This document shows, one piece after another, positions 8,368-15,978 of a stretch of DNA of 64,000 nucleotides. The position numbers and the translations under genes are program-made. The stretch's first letter is position 1. The number at the start of each line of letters is the position of its first letter. The notes beneath the pieces are model-generated. The model ran no database searches. It had not been told where the DNA came from and was given only the letters and a program-made list of their open reading frames with translations. Source of the stretch: Streptomyces filamentosus (GTDB taxonomy: Bacteria > Actinomycetota > Actinomycetes > Streptomycetales > Streptomycetaceae); contig NZ_BNBE01000001.1 in the NCBI RefSeq assembly GCF_014654895.1, positions 3,370,501-3,434,500 on the forward strand, read 5' to 3'.

Positions 8368-8928
8368 CTACTCCGCCTCCGTCCACGGCGCCGCCAGCAG
8401 GTCGGCGACGCTGCGGCGGGGGCGGACGGCGGGGGCCTCCTCGGCGGCCCTCCCCACGGCCACCATGGAGACGATCGCCCACCCGGGCGCCGGGTCCAGC
8501 TCCTCGGCCAGCCCCTCCAGGTCGAAGGCCCGGAACTGGTGCGCGGCCAGGCCCAGCGCCTGTGCCTGCACGGTCATGTGGGCGATCGCCTGCCCCAGGT
8601 CGTAGTCCGCGAACTCCGAGTACTGGAGGTCGCCGTCCCCCACGTGCCGCCGGGTCAGCGCGACCACCAGCAGCCCCGCCCCCGCCGCCCACCGCGCCGA
8701 ACTCGGCGCCAGGTGCGGCAGCACCCGCGCGTGCTCCGCCTCCCCCGGCCGGCTCACGTGGAACCCCCACGGCTGCGAGTTCCCCGCCGAGGGCGCCCAA
8801 CGGGCCGCCTCGAGGAGCAGGTTGAGCTTTCCGTCGTCCACGGCCCCCGCCGGATCGAAGCGGTGCGGGCTGAACCGGCCCGCGAGCAGGGGGTGGATTC
8901 CGCCTCGCGGTTCCGGATCGTGTCGCAT
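8368..8928 (-). CDS. Nitroreductase-family FMN oxidoreductase
   Basis: 186 aa from the ATG at 8928. Family features: a RFSPHRFDP start, EAARWAPSAGNSQPWGF (the FMN-phosphate and nicotinamide region), DYDLGQAIAHMTVQAQALGLAAHQ (dimer helix) and a C-terminal VGRAAEEAP segment. These enzymes use NAD(P)H and FMN to reduce nitro compounds, quinones or flavins. A longer frame reaches 9039 but its extra residues are Arg/Pro-rich and unlike the family. The gene ends 16 bp from the FG-GAP gene on the other strand. Physiological substrate is unknown. Confidence 0.85.
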   Translation of the reverse strand: MRHDPEPRGGIHPLLAGRFSPHRFDPAGAVDDGKLNLLLEAARWAPSAGNSQPWGFHVSRPGEAEHARVLPHLAPSSARWAAGAGLLVVALTRRHVGDGDLQYSEFADYDLGQAIAHMTVQAQALGLAAHQFRAFDLEGLAEELDPAPGWAIVSMVAVGRAAEEAPAVRPRRSVADLLAAPWTEAE

Positions 8929-9157
8929 GCCGGGGCAACTCGCCGCCGGGCGGGGGTATTCCGCCCACCCTCGTGGCGGGTCGGGCGCGCGCCCGGAGCG
9001 CGGGGACCGGCCGGGGCGCGTGCCCCGGCGCGCGTTCACTTGTGGGGGTGGTGATTTCCCGCTTCCCGGTACCGGGGGCGGCGCCCGGTCCTACGCTGAC
9101 CAGCAGTGACGCGACAGCGCTGAGCGATGGTACGGGTGCGCCAAAAGGGTGGTGCGA

Positions 9158-10024
9158 ATGTCGGGGAAGCAGCAAGGGGAGCGGCCGGAGAAGCCGGCCG
9201 AGGTGGACGGTACGACGTATTTGTTCAAGGCCCTGGGCAAGATGCTCAAGGTGCTGCGAATGAACGCCGGGTTGAGTCAGGCGCAGCTCGCTGCGGAGAC
9301 GCATTGCAGCGAGGACCTGATTTCCGCGGTGGAGAGGGGCGTCCGGGTTCCGCAGCCGGATTTCCTGATGCGGGCGGACGAGGTGCTGAAGGCCAAGGGC
9401 GTGCTGGTGGCGGCCGTGGAGGACACGGAGCAGGCACTGTCGCGGGCGCGGGTGCGGCATCCGGACTGGTTCCGGAGCTTCGCTGCGGCGGAGGCGGCTG
9501 CGGTGGCGTTGCACTACTACGCTCCGCAGGTCGTTCCCGGCATTCTCCAGACGCATGCGTACGCGGATGCGGTCTTTCGGCATCACCGCCCGCTTTACGA
9601 CGAGGAGGAGATCGAGAAGCGGCTCGCTGACCGACTCGCTCGACAGGTCCTCTTCGAGAAGCGGCCGGCGCCGACGATCAGCTTCGTCATCGAGGAGAGC
9701 GTTTTCCACCGCCCCATGGGTGGTCGGGACGCTTTCCGGGAGCAGATTCGGCGCATCGCTGAAGTGGCCGCCCTCAGGAACGTCCACCTCCAGATCATGC
9801 CGAACGAACGGACCGAACATCCGGCCCTGGAAGGTCAGTTCACCCTCCTGACCCTAAAAGGGAAGCGGGAGGTCGCGTACGCCGAAGGCTACGGAACCGC
9901 CCGTCTGTTCACCGAGCTCGAAGAGGCACGCACCTACGCCGAGCGGTATGGAATCATGCGCGCACAGGCACTCACGCCACCAGAGTCCCTGGAGCACCTG
10001 AAGCAACTGCTGGGAGAGCTATGA
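9158..10024 (+). CDS. XRE-family regulator with DUF5753 ligand/partner domain
   Basis: 288 aa. Residues about 25-85 form a Cro/CI-type helix-turn-helix (LRMNAGLSQAQLAAETHCSE, then AVERGVRVPQPDFL). The remainder is DUF5753 (VPGILQTHAYADAVF, LADRLARQ.LF, IEESVFHRP and the terminal YAERYGIMRAQAL). This architecture is extremely common in Streptomyces next to DUF397 genes; WhiJ-type members repress developmental genes together with their small partner. The stop codon overlaps the DUF397 start by 4 bp (ATGA). GTG codons at 9149 and 9152 are possible starts; ATG 9158 is favoured by the upstream AAAAGGG. Codon use is less GC-biased than in the neighbours, in keeping with an accessory gene. Confidence 0.9.
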   Translation: MSGKQQGERPEKPAEVDGTTYLFKALGKMLKVLRMNAGLSQAQLAAETHCSEDLISAVERGVRVPQPDFLMRADEVLKAKGVLVAAVEDTEQALSRARVRHPDWFRSFAAAEAAAVALHYYAPQVVPGILQTHAYADAVFRHHRPLYDEEEIEKRLADRLARQVLFEKRPAPTISFVIEESVFHRPMGGRDAFREQIRRIAEVAALRNVHLQIMPNERTEHPALEGQFTLLTLKGKREVAYAEGYGTARLFTELEEARTYAERYGIMRAQALTPPESLEHLKQLLGEL

Positions 10025-10266
10025 GTACCGCAGATCTGGCCTGGTTCAAGAGCAGCTACAGCGGCGGCTCGGGCGGCGAGTGCATCGAGGTCGCCTACGA
10101 CTGGCGCAAGTCCAGCTACAGCGGCGGTGAAGGTGGCGAGTGCGTCGAGGTCGCCGCGCACCCCACCCTCATCCACGTCCGTGACTCCAAGGTCCCGCAC
10201 GGTCCCCAGCTCGCCGTTTCCCCCGCCTCCTGGGCGGCGTTCGTCGAGGGCGCCTCGGCGGAGTAG
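10021..10266 (+). CDS. DUF397 small protein with an internally duplicated core
   Basis: 81 aa. The DUF397 signature W.KSSYSGG.GGEC.EVA occurs twice in tandem (residues about 8-26 and 28-46), followed by the usual HVRDSK....P.L..S...W..F tail. Most family members are about 60-70 aa with one signature, so the extra copy is probably a local duplication. The gene is translationally coupled to the XRE regulator upstream. DUF397 proteins are thought to modulate the DNA binding of the partner; that role is inferred from the pair, not seen here. Confidence 0.9.
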   Translation: MSTADLAWFKSSYSGGSGGECIEVAYDWRKSSYSGGEGGECVEVAAHPTLIHVRDSKVPHGPQLAVSPASWAAFVEGASAE

Positions 10267-10279
10267 CAGGTCGTAGGGG

Positions 10280-10317
10280 AGCCCGGCGCCGTCCGTCCAG
10301 GACGGTGCCGGGCTTTC
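10280..10317. terminator. Bidirectional terminator, DUF397 / MFS
   Basis: AGCCCGGC at 10280-10287 and GCCGGGCT at 10307-10314 enclose a second paired segment (CCGTCC/GGACGG), followed by TTT on the plus strand. It lies between two convergent genes (stops at 10266 and 10322). Confidence 0.75.
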
Positions 10318-10321
10318 GCGT

Positions 10322-12022
10322 TCACTCGTCCTCGCCGGACGCCTCCTTCAGTACGGGGAAGCGGCGGGGGGCCAGGGTGAGGAGGGCGAGGAGGGCGAGG
10401 GCGGCGGCTGCGGCGGCGCCGAAGTAGACGTGGTCGACGGCCGCGTCGACCGCCCGCCGGAGGTGGTCCGCCGCTTCGGCGGTGAGGGCGGCGGGGGCCT
10501 CCAGGGCGCGGGCGACGGCGTCGAGGTCGCCGCCTCCGAGGCGGGCGGCGAGGACGGTGTTGGCGACGGCGCCGAACGCCGCCGCGCCGACGCTCTGGCC
10601 GACCTGGCGGCAGAAGAGGACGGACGCGGTGGTGGTGCCGCGCTCCTCGTAGGGGACGGTGGACTGCACGCCGACCATCAGCGGGAGCTGGAAGAAGCCC
10701 AGGCAGGCGCCGAGCGCGAGCATCAGGAGGGCGGGCTGCCAGGGTTCGCCGGGGTAGGGGAGGAAGGGGAAGGCGAGGAGGAGGGCGAGGGCGCCGGTGA
10801 TGCCGATGACGGCGGTCATGCGGAAGCCGATGCGGGTGTAGACGCGGTTGGAGAGGGCGGCCGAGATGGGCCAGCTGAGCGTCCACGCGGAGAGGACGAA
10901 GCCGGCGGCGATCGGGCCGAGGCCGAGGACCGACTGGGCGTAGGTCGGGAGGAAGACGGTCGGGGCGACCATCAGGAGGCCGAGCGCGCCGAGGGAGAGG
11001 TTGACGGCGGCGATCGTGCGGCGGCGCCAGACCCAGCCCGGGATGATCGGTTCCGCCGCGCGCCGCTCCACGACGACGGTGAGGCCCGCGAGGAGGGCGG
11101 CGCCGCCCAGCAGGGCGAGGGAGGGCGCGGAGAGCCACGGCCAGGCGACGCCGCCCTGGACGAGGGCGGTCAGCAGCAGGGCGCCGGTCGCGAAGACGCC
11201 GAGGGCGCCCGGCCAGTCGATGCGGACCGGGGTCGTACGGGGCGGGCGTGCGGGTTCCTTCAGGTGGCGGGCGATCAGCCAGAGGGCGACGGCGCCGACC
11301 GGGAGGTTCACGAGGAAGATCCAGCGCCAGTCCGCGTACCCGGCGAAGAGGCCGCCGAGGGCGGGGCCCGCGATGGAGGCGGTGGCCCACACGGAGGAGA
11401 GCTTCGCCTGGATCCTGGGGCGTTCCTTCAGCGGGTACAGGTCGGCGGCGAGGGTCTGCACGGTGCCCTGGAGGGCGCCGCCGCCGAGGCCCTGGACGAC
11501 GCGGAAGGCGATGAGGGCGGCCATGTTCCAGGCGGCGGCGCAGAGGAGCGAGCCGACGAGGAAGACGATCGTGCCGGCGACGAGGACCGGCTTGCGGCCG
11601 TAGGTGTCGCTGAGCTTGCCGTAGACGGGGAGGGCGACGGTCGCCGCGAGCAGGTAGCCGGAGAAGAGCCAGGAGAAGACGGAGAGGCCGCCGAGGTCGC
11701 CGACGATCTGGGGGACGGCGGTCGCGACGATCGTGCCGTCGAGGGCGGCGAGCGCCATGCAGAGCATGAGCGCGGCGACGACGGCGGCCCGGCGGGGATT
11801 CGCGGGCGGCGCCTGTTCGGGTGGGACCTGCGCGGGCGGGACCTGGGCGGGCGGTGTCTGCTCGTGCGGCGCCTGCGCGGGTGGGACCTGTCCGGACGGC
11901 GCCTGCGCGGGTGGGGCCGCGCCCGCCGTGACCTTCGCGCCCTCCTGGGCCCTCGCGCTCGGAGCCGTACCGCTCGGGGTCTTGTCTCCGTGCTTCCCGC
12001 CGCCCTCTCCGCCGTCCTTCAC
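10322..12022 (-). CDS. MFS drug exporter, DHA2 (EmrB/QacA) type, 14 TM
   Basis: 566 aa. The first 70 residues are a hydrophilic Pro/Gln/Ala tail with repeated PPAQ(V/A)P units. From residue about 75 the DHA2 architecture follows: motif D1-like LDGTIVATAVPQI, GKLSDTYGRKPVL (motif A, GxLxDxxGRR type), FRVVQGLGGGALQ and a GPALGGLFAGYADWRWIFLVNLPVG motif C/signature segment, with about 14 hydrophobic helices in all. Members export drugs or endogenous metabolites using the proton motive force. No regulator is adjacent. The start at 12022 includes the repeat tail; a shorter start near the first helix is possible. Substrate unknown. Confidence 0.9.
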   Translation of the reverse strand: MKDGGEGGGKHGDKTPSGTAPSARAQEGAKVTAGAAPPAQAPSGQVPPAQAPHEQTPPAQVPPAQVPPEQAPPANPRRAAVVAALMLCMALAALDGTIVATAVPQIVGDLGGLSVFSWLFSGYLLAATVALPVYGKLSDTYGRKPVLVAGTIVFLVGSLLCAAAWNMAALIAFRVVQGLGGGALQGTVQTLAADLYPLKERPRIQAKLSSVWATASIAGPALGGLFAGYADWRWIFLVNLPVGAVALWLIARHLKEPARPPRTTPVRIDWPGALGVFATGALLLTALVQGGVAWPWLSAPSLALLGGAALLAGLTVVVERRAAEPIIPGWVWRRRTIAAVNLSLGALGLLMVAPTVFLPTYAQSVLGLGPIAAGFVLSAWTLSWPISAALSNRVYTRIGFRMTAVIGITGALALLLAFPFLPYPGEPWQPALLMLALGACLGFFQLPLMVGVQSTVPYEERGTTTASVLFCRQVGQSVGAAAFGAVANTVLAARLGGGDLDAVARALEAPAALTAEAADHLRRAVDAAVDHVYFGAAAAAALALLALLTLAPRRFPVLKEASGEDE

Positions 12023-12209
12023 CCTGCCCGCCCCTCTCTTTCTTCGTACACCTAAATGTGCGCGGACAGGGTCTCACCGGCACCACGGGTGGAGGAACCC
12101 CTAGGGGGTGCTCCCCCATGTGATCCAGGGGCCGGTCGTTCCGGCGGAGGACGAGAAGGGCGGGGGACGGTTCTTAGCTTGTTCTTACACGCGGCTTGTT
12201 CGGCGCATA

Positions 12210-12259
12210 GCTCGTTCCCGCACACCGCTCGTTCCGCACACCGCTCGTTCCCGCACACC
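12210..12259. repeat. Three tandem 16-17 bp repeats upstream of the ABC operon
   Basis: Copies at 12210-12226, 12227-12242 and 12243-12259 have the form GCTCGTTCCCGCACACC; the middle one lacks one C. They lie 23-72 bp before the GTG start of the ATPase gene, in or near the promoter. A related but diverged GCTTGTTC element precedes them at about 12194. Confidence 0.8.
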
Positions 12260-12281
12260 GTCTACCGCTCAGGAGAGAACC

Positions 12282-13100
12282 GTGACTTCGGCTGTGACCA
12301 TCCCCAGGCACGGGGGTACTGGAGGGCGTACGGCCGTCGCCGCTCGGGCGCGGCAGGTCGTCAAGGCCTATGGCTCGGGGGAGACCCGGGTCGTCGCGCT
12401 GGACCACGTCGACGTGGACATCGCCCGCGGGCGGTTCACCGCGATCATGGGCCCCTCGGGGTCCGGCAAGTCGACGCTGATGCACTGCCTCGCCGGCCTC
12501 GACACCGTCACCGGCGGCCAGATCTTCCTCGACGAGACCGAGATCACCGGCCTCAAGGACAAGAAGCTCACCCAGCTGCGCCGGGACCGGATCGGCTTCG
12601 TCTTCCAGGCGTTCAACCTGCTGCCGACGCTGAGCGCGCTGGAGAACATCACGCTGCCCATGGACATCGCGGGCCGCAGGCCCGACCGGGAGTGGCTGGA
12701 CCGGGTCGTCGACACGGTCGGGCTCGCCGGGCGGCTGAAGCACCGGCCGAACGAGCTGTCCGGCGGGCAGCAGCAGCGCGTCGCCGTCGCGCGGGCGCTC
12801 GCCGCCCGGCCGGAGATCATCTTCGGGGACGAGCCGACCGGCAACCTCGACTCGCGGGCCGGCGCCGAAGTCCTCGGCTTCCTGCGGCAGTCGGTGGACG
12901 AGCTGGGGCAGACGATCGTCATGGTCACCCACGACCCGGTCGCCGCGTCCTACGCGGACCGGGTGCTGTACCTGGCGGACGGGCGGATCGTCGACGAGAT
13001 GGAGCGGCCCACCGCCGACGCCGTCCTCGACCGGATGCTCCTCTTTTCCGGGGGACGCCCCCAGACCTCCGACTTCGACGCGCGGGGGCGGACGTCGTGA
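12282..13100 (+). CDS. ABC transporter ATP-binding protein, MacB/LolD type
   Basis: 272 aa. Walker A at residues 57-64 (GPSGSGKS), Q-loop (FVFQAFNLLPTL), signature LSGGQQQR, Walker B IIFGDEPTGNLDSR and H-loop VTHDP are all present, with the LolD/MacB-type organisation. These ATPases power FtsX-like permeases that act mechanically on envelope substrates instead of pumping solutes through a pore. Start GTG 12282 has AGGAGAG 5 bp upstream; longer frames run into the repeat region. The stop overlaps the permease start (GTGA). It is a close paralogue of the ATPase at 55813-56583, but has a longer C-terminal tail. Confidence 0.93.
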   Translation: MTSAVTIPRHGGTGGRTAVAARARQVVKAYGSGETRVVALDHVDVDIARGRFTAIMGPSGSGKSTLMHCLAGLDTVTGGQIFLDETEITGLKDKKLTQLRRDRIGFVFQAFNLLPTLSALENITLPMDIAGRRPDREWLDRVVDTVGLAGRLKHRPNELSGGQQQRVAVARALAARPEIIFGDEPTGNLDSRAGAEVLGFLRQSVDELGQTIVMVTHDPVAASYADRVLYLADGRIVDEMERPTADAVLDRMLLFSGGRPQTSDFDARGRTS

Positions 13101-15670
13101 CCGTCCTCAGAACCTCGCTGCGCAACCTCCTCGCCCACAAGGGGCGCATGGCGCTCTCCGCCGTCGCCGTGCTCCTGTCCGTCGCGTTCGTGTCCGGGAC
13201 CCTGGTCTTCACCGACACCATGAACACGACCTTCGACAAGCTCTTCGCCGTCACCGCCGCCGACGTCACCGTCTCCCCGGCCGCGGGCGACCCGTCCGAC
13301 GAGACGCCGGACACCGGCCGCCCCGAGTCCCTCCCCGCCTCCGTCGTGGAGAAGGTGCGGAAGGCGGAGGGCGTCGCCGAGGCGCGGGGCTCCGTCACCT
13401 CCCTCGGCGTCACCGTCGTGAACGCGGCGAACGAGAACGTGGGGCCGACCAGCGGCGCCCCGACGATCGCCGTCGACTGGAACCCGTACGAGCTGCGCTC
13501 CGTCGAGCTCACCGAGGGACACGAGCCGCGCGGGCCCACCGACGTCGTCGTCGACCGGGGCACCGCCGACAAGCACGGCCTGGAGCTCGGCTCCGAGCTG
13601 CGGACGATCTCCGCCGCCGGCGACTTCACCGCGAAGGTGTCCGGCATCGTCGACTTCAAGGTCACCAACCCGGGCGCCACCGTCGTCTACTTCGACACCG
13701 CCACCGCCCAGCGCCGACTGCTCGGCAGGGAAGGGCTGTTCACGCAGGTCGTGGTGGACGCGGAGCCGGGCGTCGCCCACACCGCGCTGAAGGCGGACGT
13801 CGCCGCCGCGCTCGGCGACGGCTTCCGGGTCCAGACCGCCGCCGAGGTCGCCGACGAGGGCAGCGAGGACCTGGCCGGATTCCTCGACGTCATGAAGTAC
13901 GCCATGCTCGGCTTCGCCGGGATCGCCTTCCTCGTCGGCGTCTTCCTCATCGTCAACACCTTCTCCATGCTGGTCGCCCAGCGCACCCGCGAGATCGGCC
14001 TCCTGCGGGCCATCGGTTCCACCAGGAAGCAGATCAACCGGTCCGTCCTCCTGGAGGCCCTCCTCCTCGGCCTGATCGGGTCGGTCGCCGGCGTCGCCGC
14101 CGGTGTGGGCCTCGCGGTCGGCCTGATGGAGCTGATGTCCTCCCTGGGCATGGAGCTGTCCACCCGGGACCTCACCGTCGCCTGGACGACGCCCGTCGTC
14201 GGCCTCGCCCTCGGCGTCCTCGTCACCGTCCTCTCCGCCTACGTGCCCGCCCGGCGGGCGGCCCGGATCTCGCCGATGGCCGCCCTCCGCGACGCCGGCA
14301 CCCCCGCGGACGGCCGGGCCGGACGGGTCCGCGGCGCGATCGGCCTGCTGCTCGTGCTCGCCGGCGGCGGCGCGCTGTGGGCCGCGGCCCAGGCCGGGAA
14401 GGCGGGCACGGGCTCGCTGTGGCTCGGCGCCGGCGTCGTCCTGTCGCTGCTCGGCTTCGTCGTCGTCGGCCCGCTCCTCGCGGGCGTGGTCGTCCGGGTC
14501 CTCGGCGCGGTCGTCCTGCGGGTCTTCGGGCCCGTCGGCCGGATGGCCGAACGGAACGCGCTGCGCAACCCGCGCCGCACCGGCGCCACCGGCGCCGCCC
14601 TCATGATCGGGCTCGCGCTCGTCGCCTGCCTCTCCGTCGTCGGCTCCTCCATGGTGGCCTCCGCCACCGACGAGCTGGACCGGTCCGTCGGCGCCGACTA
14701 CATCGTGCAGAACCGGACGGGCGCGCCGATCGTGCCGCAGGCGCAGGCCGCGGTGGAGAGGACCGCGGGCCTCGACCACGTCACCGAGTACCGGCCGGTC
14801 GACGTGCGGATCACCGACCCGCGCGGCACCGAGTCGAAGGAGTGGCTGGCGGCCACCGAGCCGAGCTACCCCGGCGACCTCCGGCGCGAGGTCACCTCCG
14901 GCGACCTGGCCGGCGCGTACGCCCCGGGCGCCATGTCCGTGGGCAGCGACTACGCCACCGAGCACGGGGTGGAGGTCGGCGACGTCCTGACGGTCGCCTT
15001 CGACCACGGGTCGACGGCGAAGCTGAAGGTCGCCGCGATCACCGCGGACACCGGGAACGTCGACAACGGCGCGATGTACACGAACGTCACCACCGCCCGC
15101 GCCCACCTGCCGGCCGACCGGCTCCCGGCCAGCGCGCTGCTCCTCGCGAGCGCGGAGGACGGGCAGGAGGAGGCCGCGTACGAGGCCCTGAAGACGGCGC
15201 TCGCGCCGTACCCGCAGTACCAGGTGTCCAACCAGGCCGACTACAAGGAAGACCTCAAGGACCAGGTCGGGCAGCTCCTGAACATCGTCTACGGCCTGCT
15301 GGCGCTGGCGATCGTCGTCGCGGTCCTCGGCGTCGTGAACACGCTGGCCCTGTCGGTGGTCGAGCGCACCCGCGAGATCGGCCTCATGCGCGCCATCGGC
15401 CTCTCCCGGCGCCAGCTCCGCCGCATGATCCGCCTGGAGTCCGTCGTCATCGCCCTCTTCGGCGCGTTCCTCGGCCTCGTCCTCGGCATGGGCTGGGGCA
15501 CCGCCGCCCAGCGGCTCCTCGCCCTGGAGGGCCTGGGCGTCCTGGAGATCCCCTGGCCGACGATCCTCACCGTCTTCGCCGGCTCCGCCTTCGTCGGCCT
15601 CTTCGCCGCCCTCGTCCCCGCCTTCCGCGCGGGCCGCATGAACGTCCTGAACGCGATCGCGAGCGACTGA
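13097..15670 (+). CDS. FtsX-like ABC transporter permease (duplicated MacB-type)
   Basis: 857 aa. An N-terminal TM (NLLAHKGRMALSAVAVLLSVAFVSGTLVFTD is the region) is followed by a roughly 230-residue extracytoplasmic domain, three TM segments with the FtsX motif TREIGLLRAIG (about residue 300), a second core (RNALRNPRRTGATGAALMIG) with another external domain, and a final FtsX motif TREIGLMRAIGLSRRQL with three TMs. This is the double-FtsX arrangement common in actinobacteria. It pairs with the overlapping ATPase gene. The substrate may be a lipoprotein, lipid or peptide; it is not evident. The GTG start overlaps the upstream TGA. Confidence 0.93.
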   Translation: MTVLRTSLRNLLAHKGRMALSAVAVLLSVAFVSGTLVFTDTMNTTFDKLFAVTAADVTVSPAAGDPSDETPDTGRPESLPASVVEKVRKAEGVAEARGSVTSLGVTVVNAANENVGPTSGAPTIAVDWNPYELRSVELTEGHEPRGPTDVVVDRGTADKHGLELGSELRTISAAGDFTAKVSGIVDFKVTNPGATVVYFDTATAQRRLLGREGLFTQVVVDAEPGVAHTALKADVAAALGDGFRVQTAAEVADEGSEDLAGFLDVMKYAMLGFAGIAFLVGVFLIVNTFSMLVAQRTREIGLLRAIGSTRKQINRSVLLEALLLGLIGSVAGVAAGVGLAVGLMELMSSLGMELSTRDLTVAWTTPVVGLALGVLVTVLSAYVPARRAARISPMAALRDAGTPADGRAGRVRGAIGLLLVLAGGGALWAAAQAGKAGTGSLWLGAGVVLSLLGFVVVGPLLAGVVVRVLGAVVLRVFGPVGRMAERNALRNPRRTGATGAALMIGLALVACLSVVGSSMVASATDELDRSVGADYIVQNRTGAPIVPQAQAAVERTAGLDHVTEYRPVDVRITDPRGTESKEWLAATEPSYPGDLRREVTSGDLAGAYAPGAMSVGSDYATEHGVEVGDVLTVAFDHGSTAKLKVAAITADTGNVDNGAMYTNVTTARAHLPADRLPASALLLASAEDGQEEAAYEALKTALAPYPQYQVSNQADYKEDLKDQVGQLLNIVYGLLALAIVVAVLGVVNTLALSVVERTREIGLMRAIGLSRRQLRRMIRLESVVIALFGAFLGLVLGMGWGTAAQRLLALEGLGVLEIPWPTILTVFAGSAFVGLFAALVPAFRAGRMNVLNAIASD

Positions 15671-15698
15671 CCGCGAGCGACCGGCCGAGGGACACGGC

Positions 15699-15735
15699 GT
15701 ACGGCCCCGGTGCGAGCGGCGCACCGGGGCCGTAC
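15699..15735. terminator. Strong hairpin terminator after the FtsX permease gene
   Basis: A perfect 16-bp inverted repeat (GTACGGCCCCGGTGCG with its complement, loop AGCGG) starts 28 bp after the permease stop. There is no long T-run, which is usual in Streptomyces. Confidence 0.75.
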
Positions 15736-15746
15736 GGCCGCCCGTC

Positions 15747-15833
15747 TCCGACGGACAGCACCGGTACGTCGTGGAGCGGGATGTTCTTGTCCCGGGTGAC
15801 GAGCGTCAGTCCTTCGGCCCGCGCACGGGATCC
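15747..15833 (-). pseudogene. Relic of a PIN-domain (VapC-like) protein, C-terminal end
   Basis: On the minus strand the frame reads RARAEGLTLVTRDKNIPLH and then DVPVLSVG. The A..EGLTLVTRD.....VPVL pattern is the last conserved block of PIN-domain ribonucleases, including the acidic D of TRD. Nothing upstream in this frame resembles the earlier PIN motifs, there is no start codon with a ribosome binding site, and the frame runs on into the terminator hairpin instead of stopping. It is therefore best read as a decayed remnant of a toxin-antitoxin or PIN gene lying between the ABC operon and mfd. Confidence 0.55.
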
Positions 15834-15911
15834 CCCGCGCCCGGGGCGGTCCGGCGTCGTAGGGTGGAGGACCCGGCCCGTGGTACGTGTCGGGTCGTTC
15901 GCGTTGTCCGC

Positions 15912-15947
15912 CTGTTCGTTCTGTTCGTTCTGTTCGTTCTGTTCGTT
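15912..15947. repeat. Four tandem 9-bp repeats (CTGTTCGTT) before mfd
   Basis: Exact copies at 15912, 15921, 15930 and 15939. They end 32 bp before the ATG of mfd, so they lie in its leader or promoter. A related element lies beyond the other end of mfd (19547-19582). With the PIN relic and terminator, this accounts for most of the 308-bp gap between the permease and mfd. Confidence 0.85.
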
Positions 15948-15978
15948 CACCCACGTACGCACCGGGATGGAAGACCCC

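Noticed and set aside
14377..15978. In-frame upstream extension of mfd over the ABC permease gene
   Set aside because: Out-of-frame reading of the permease gene; Mfd proteins start with SLHGLL, at ATG 15979.
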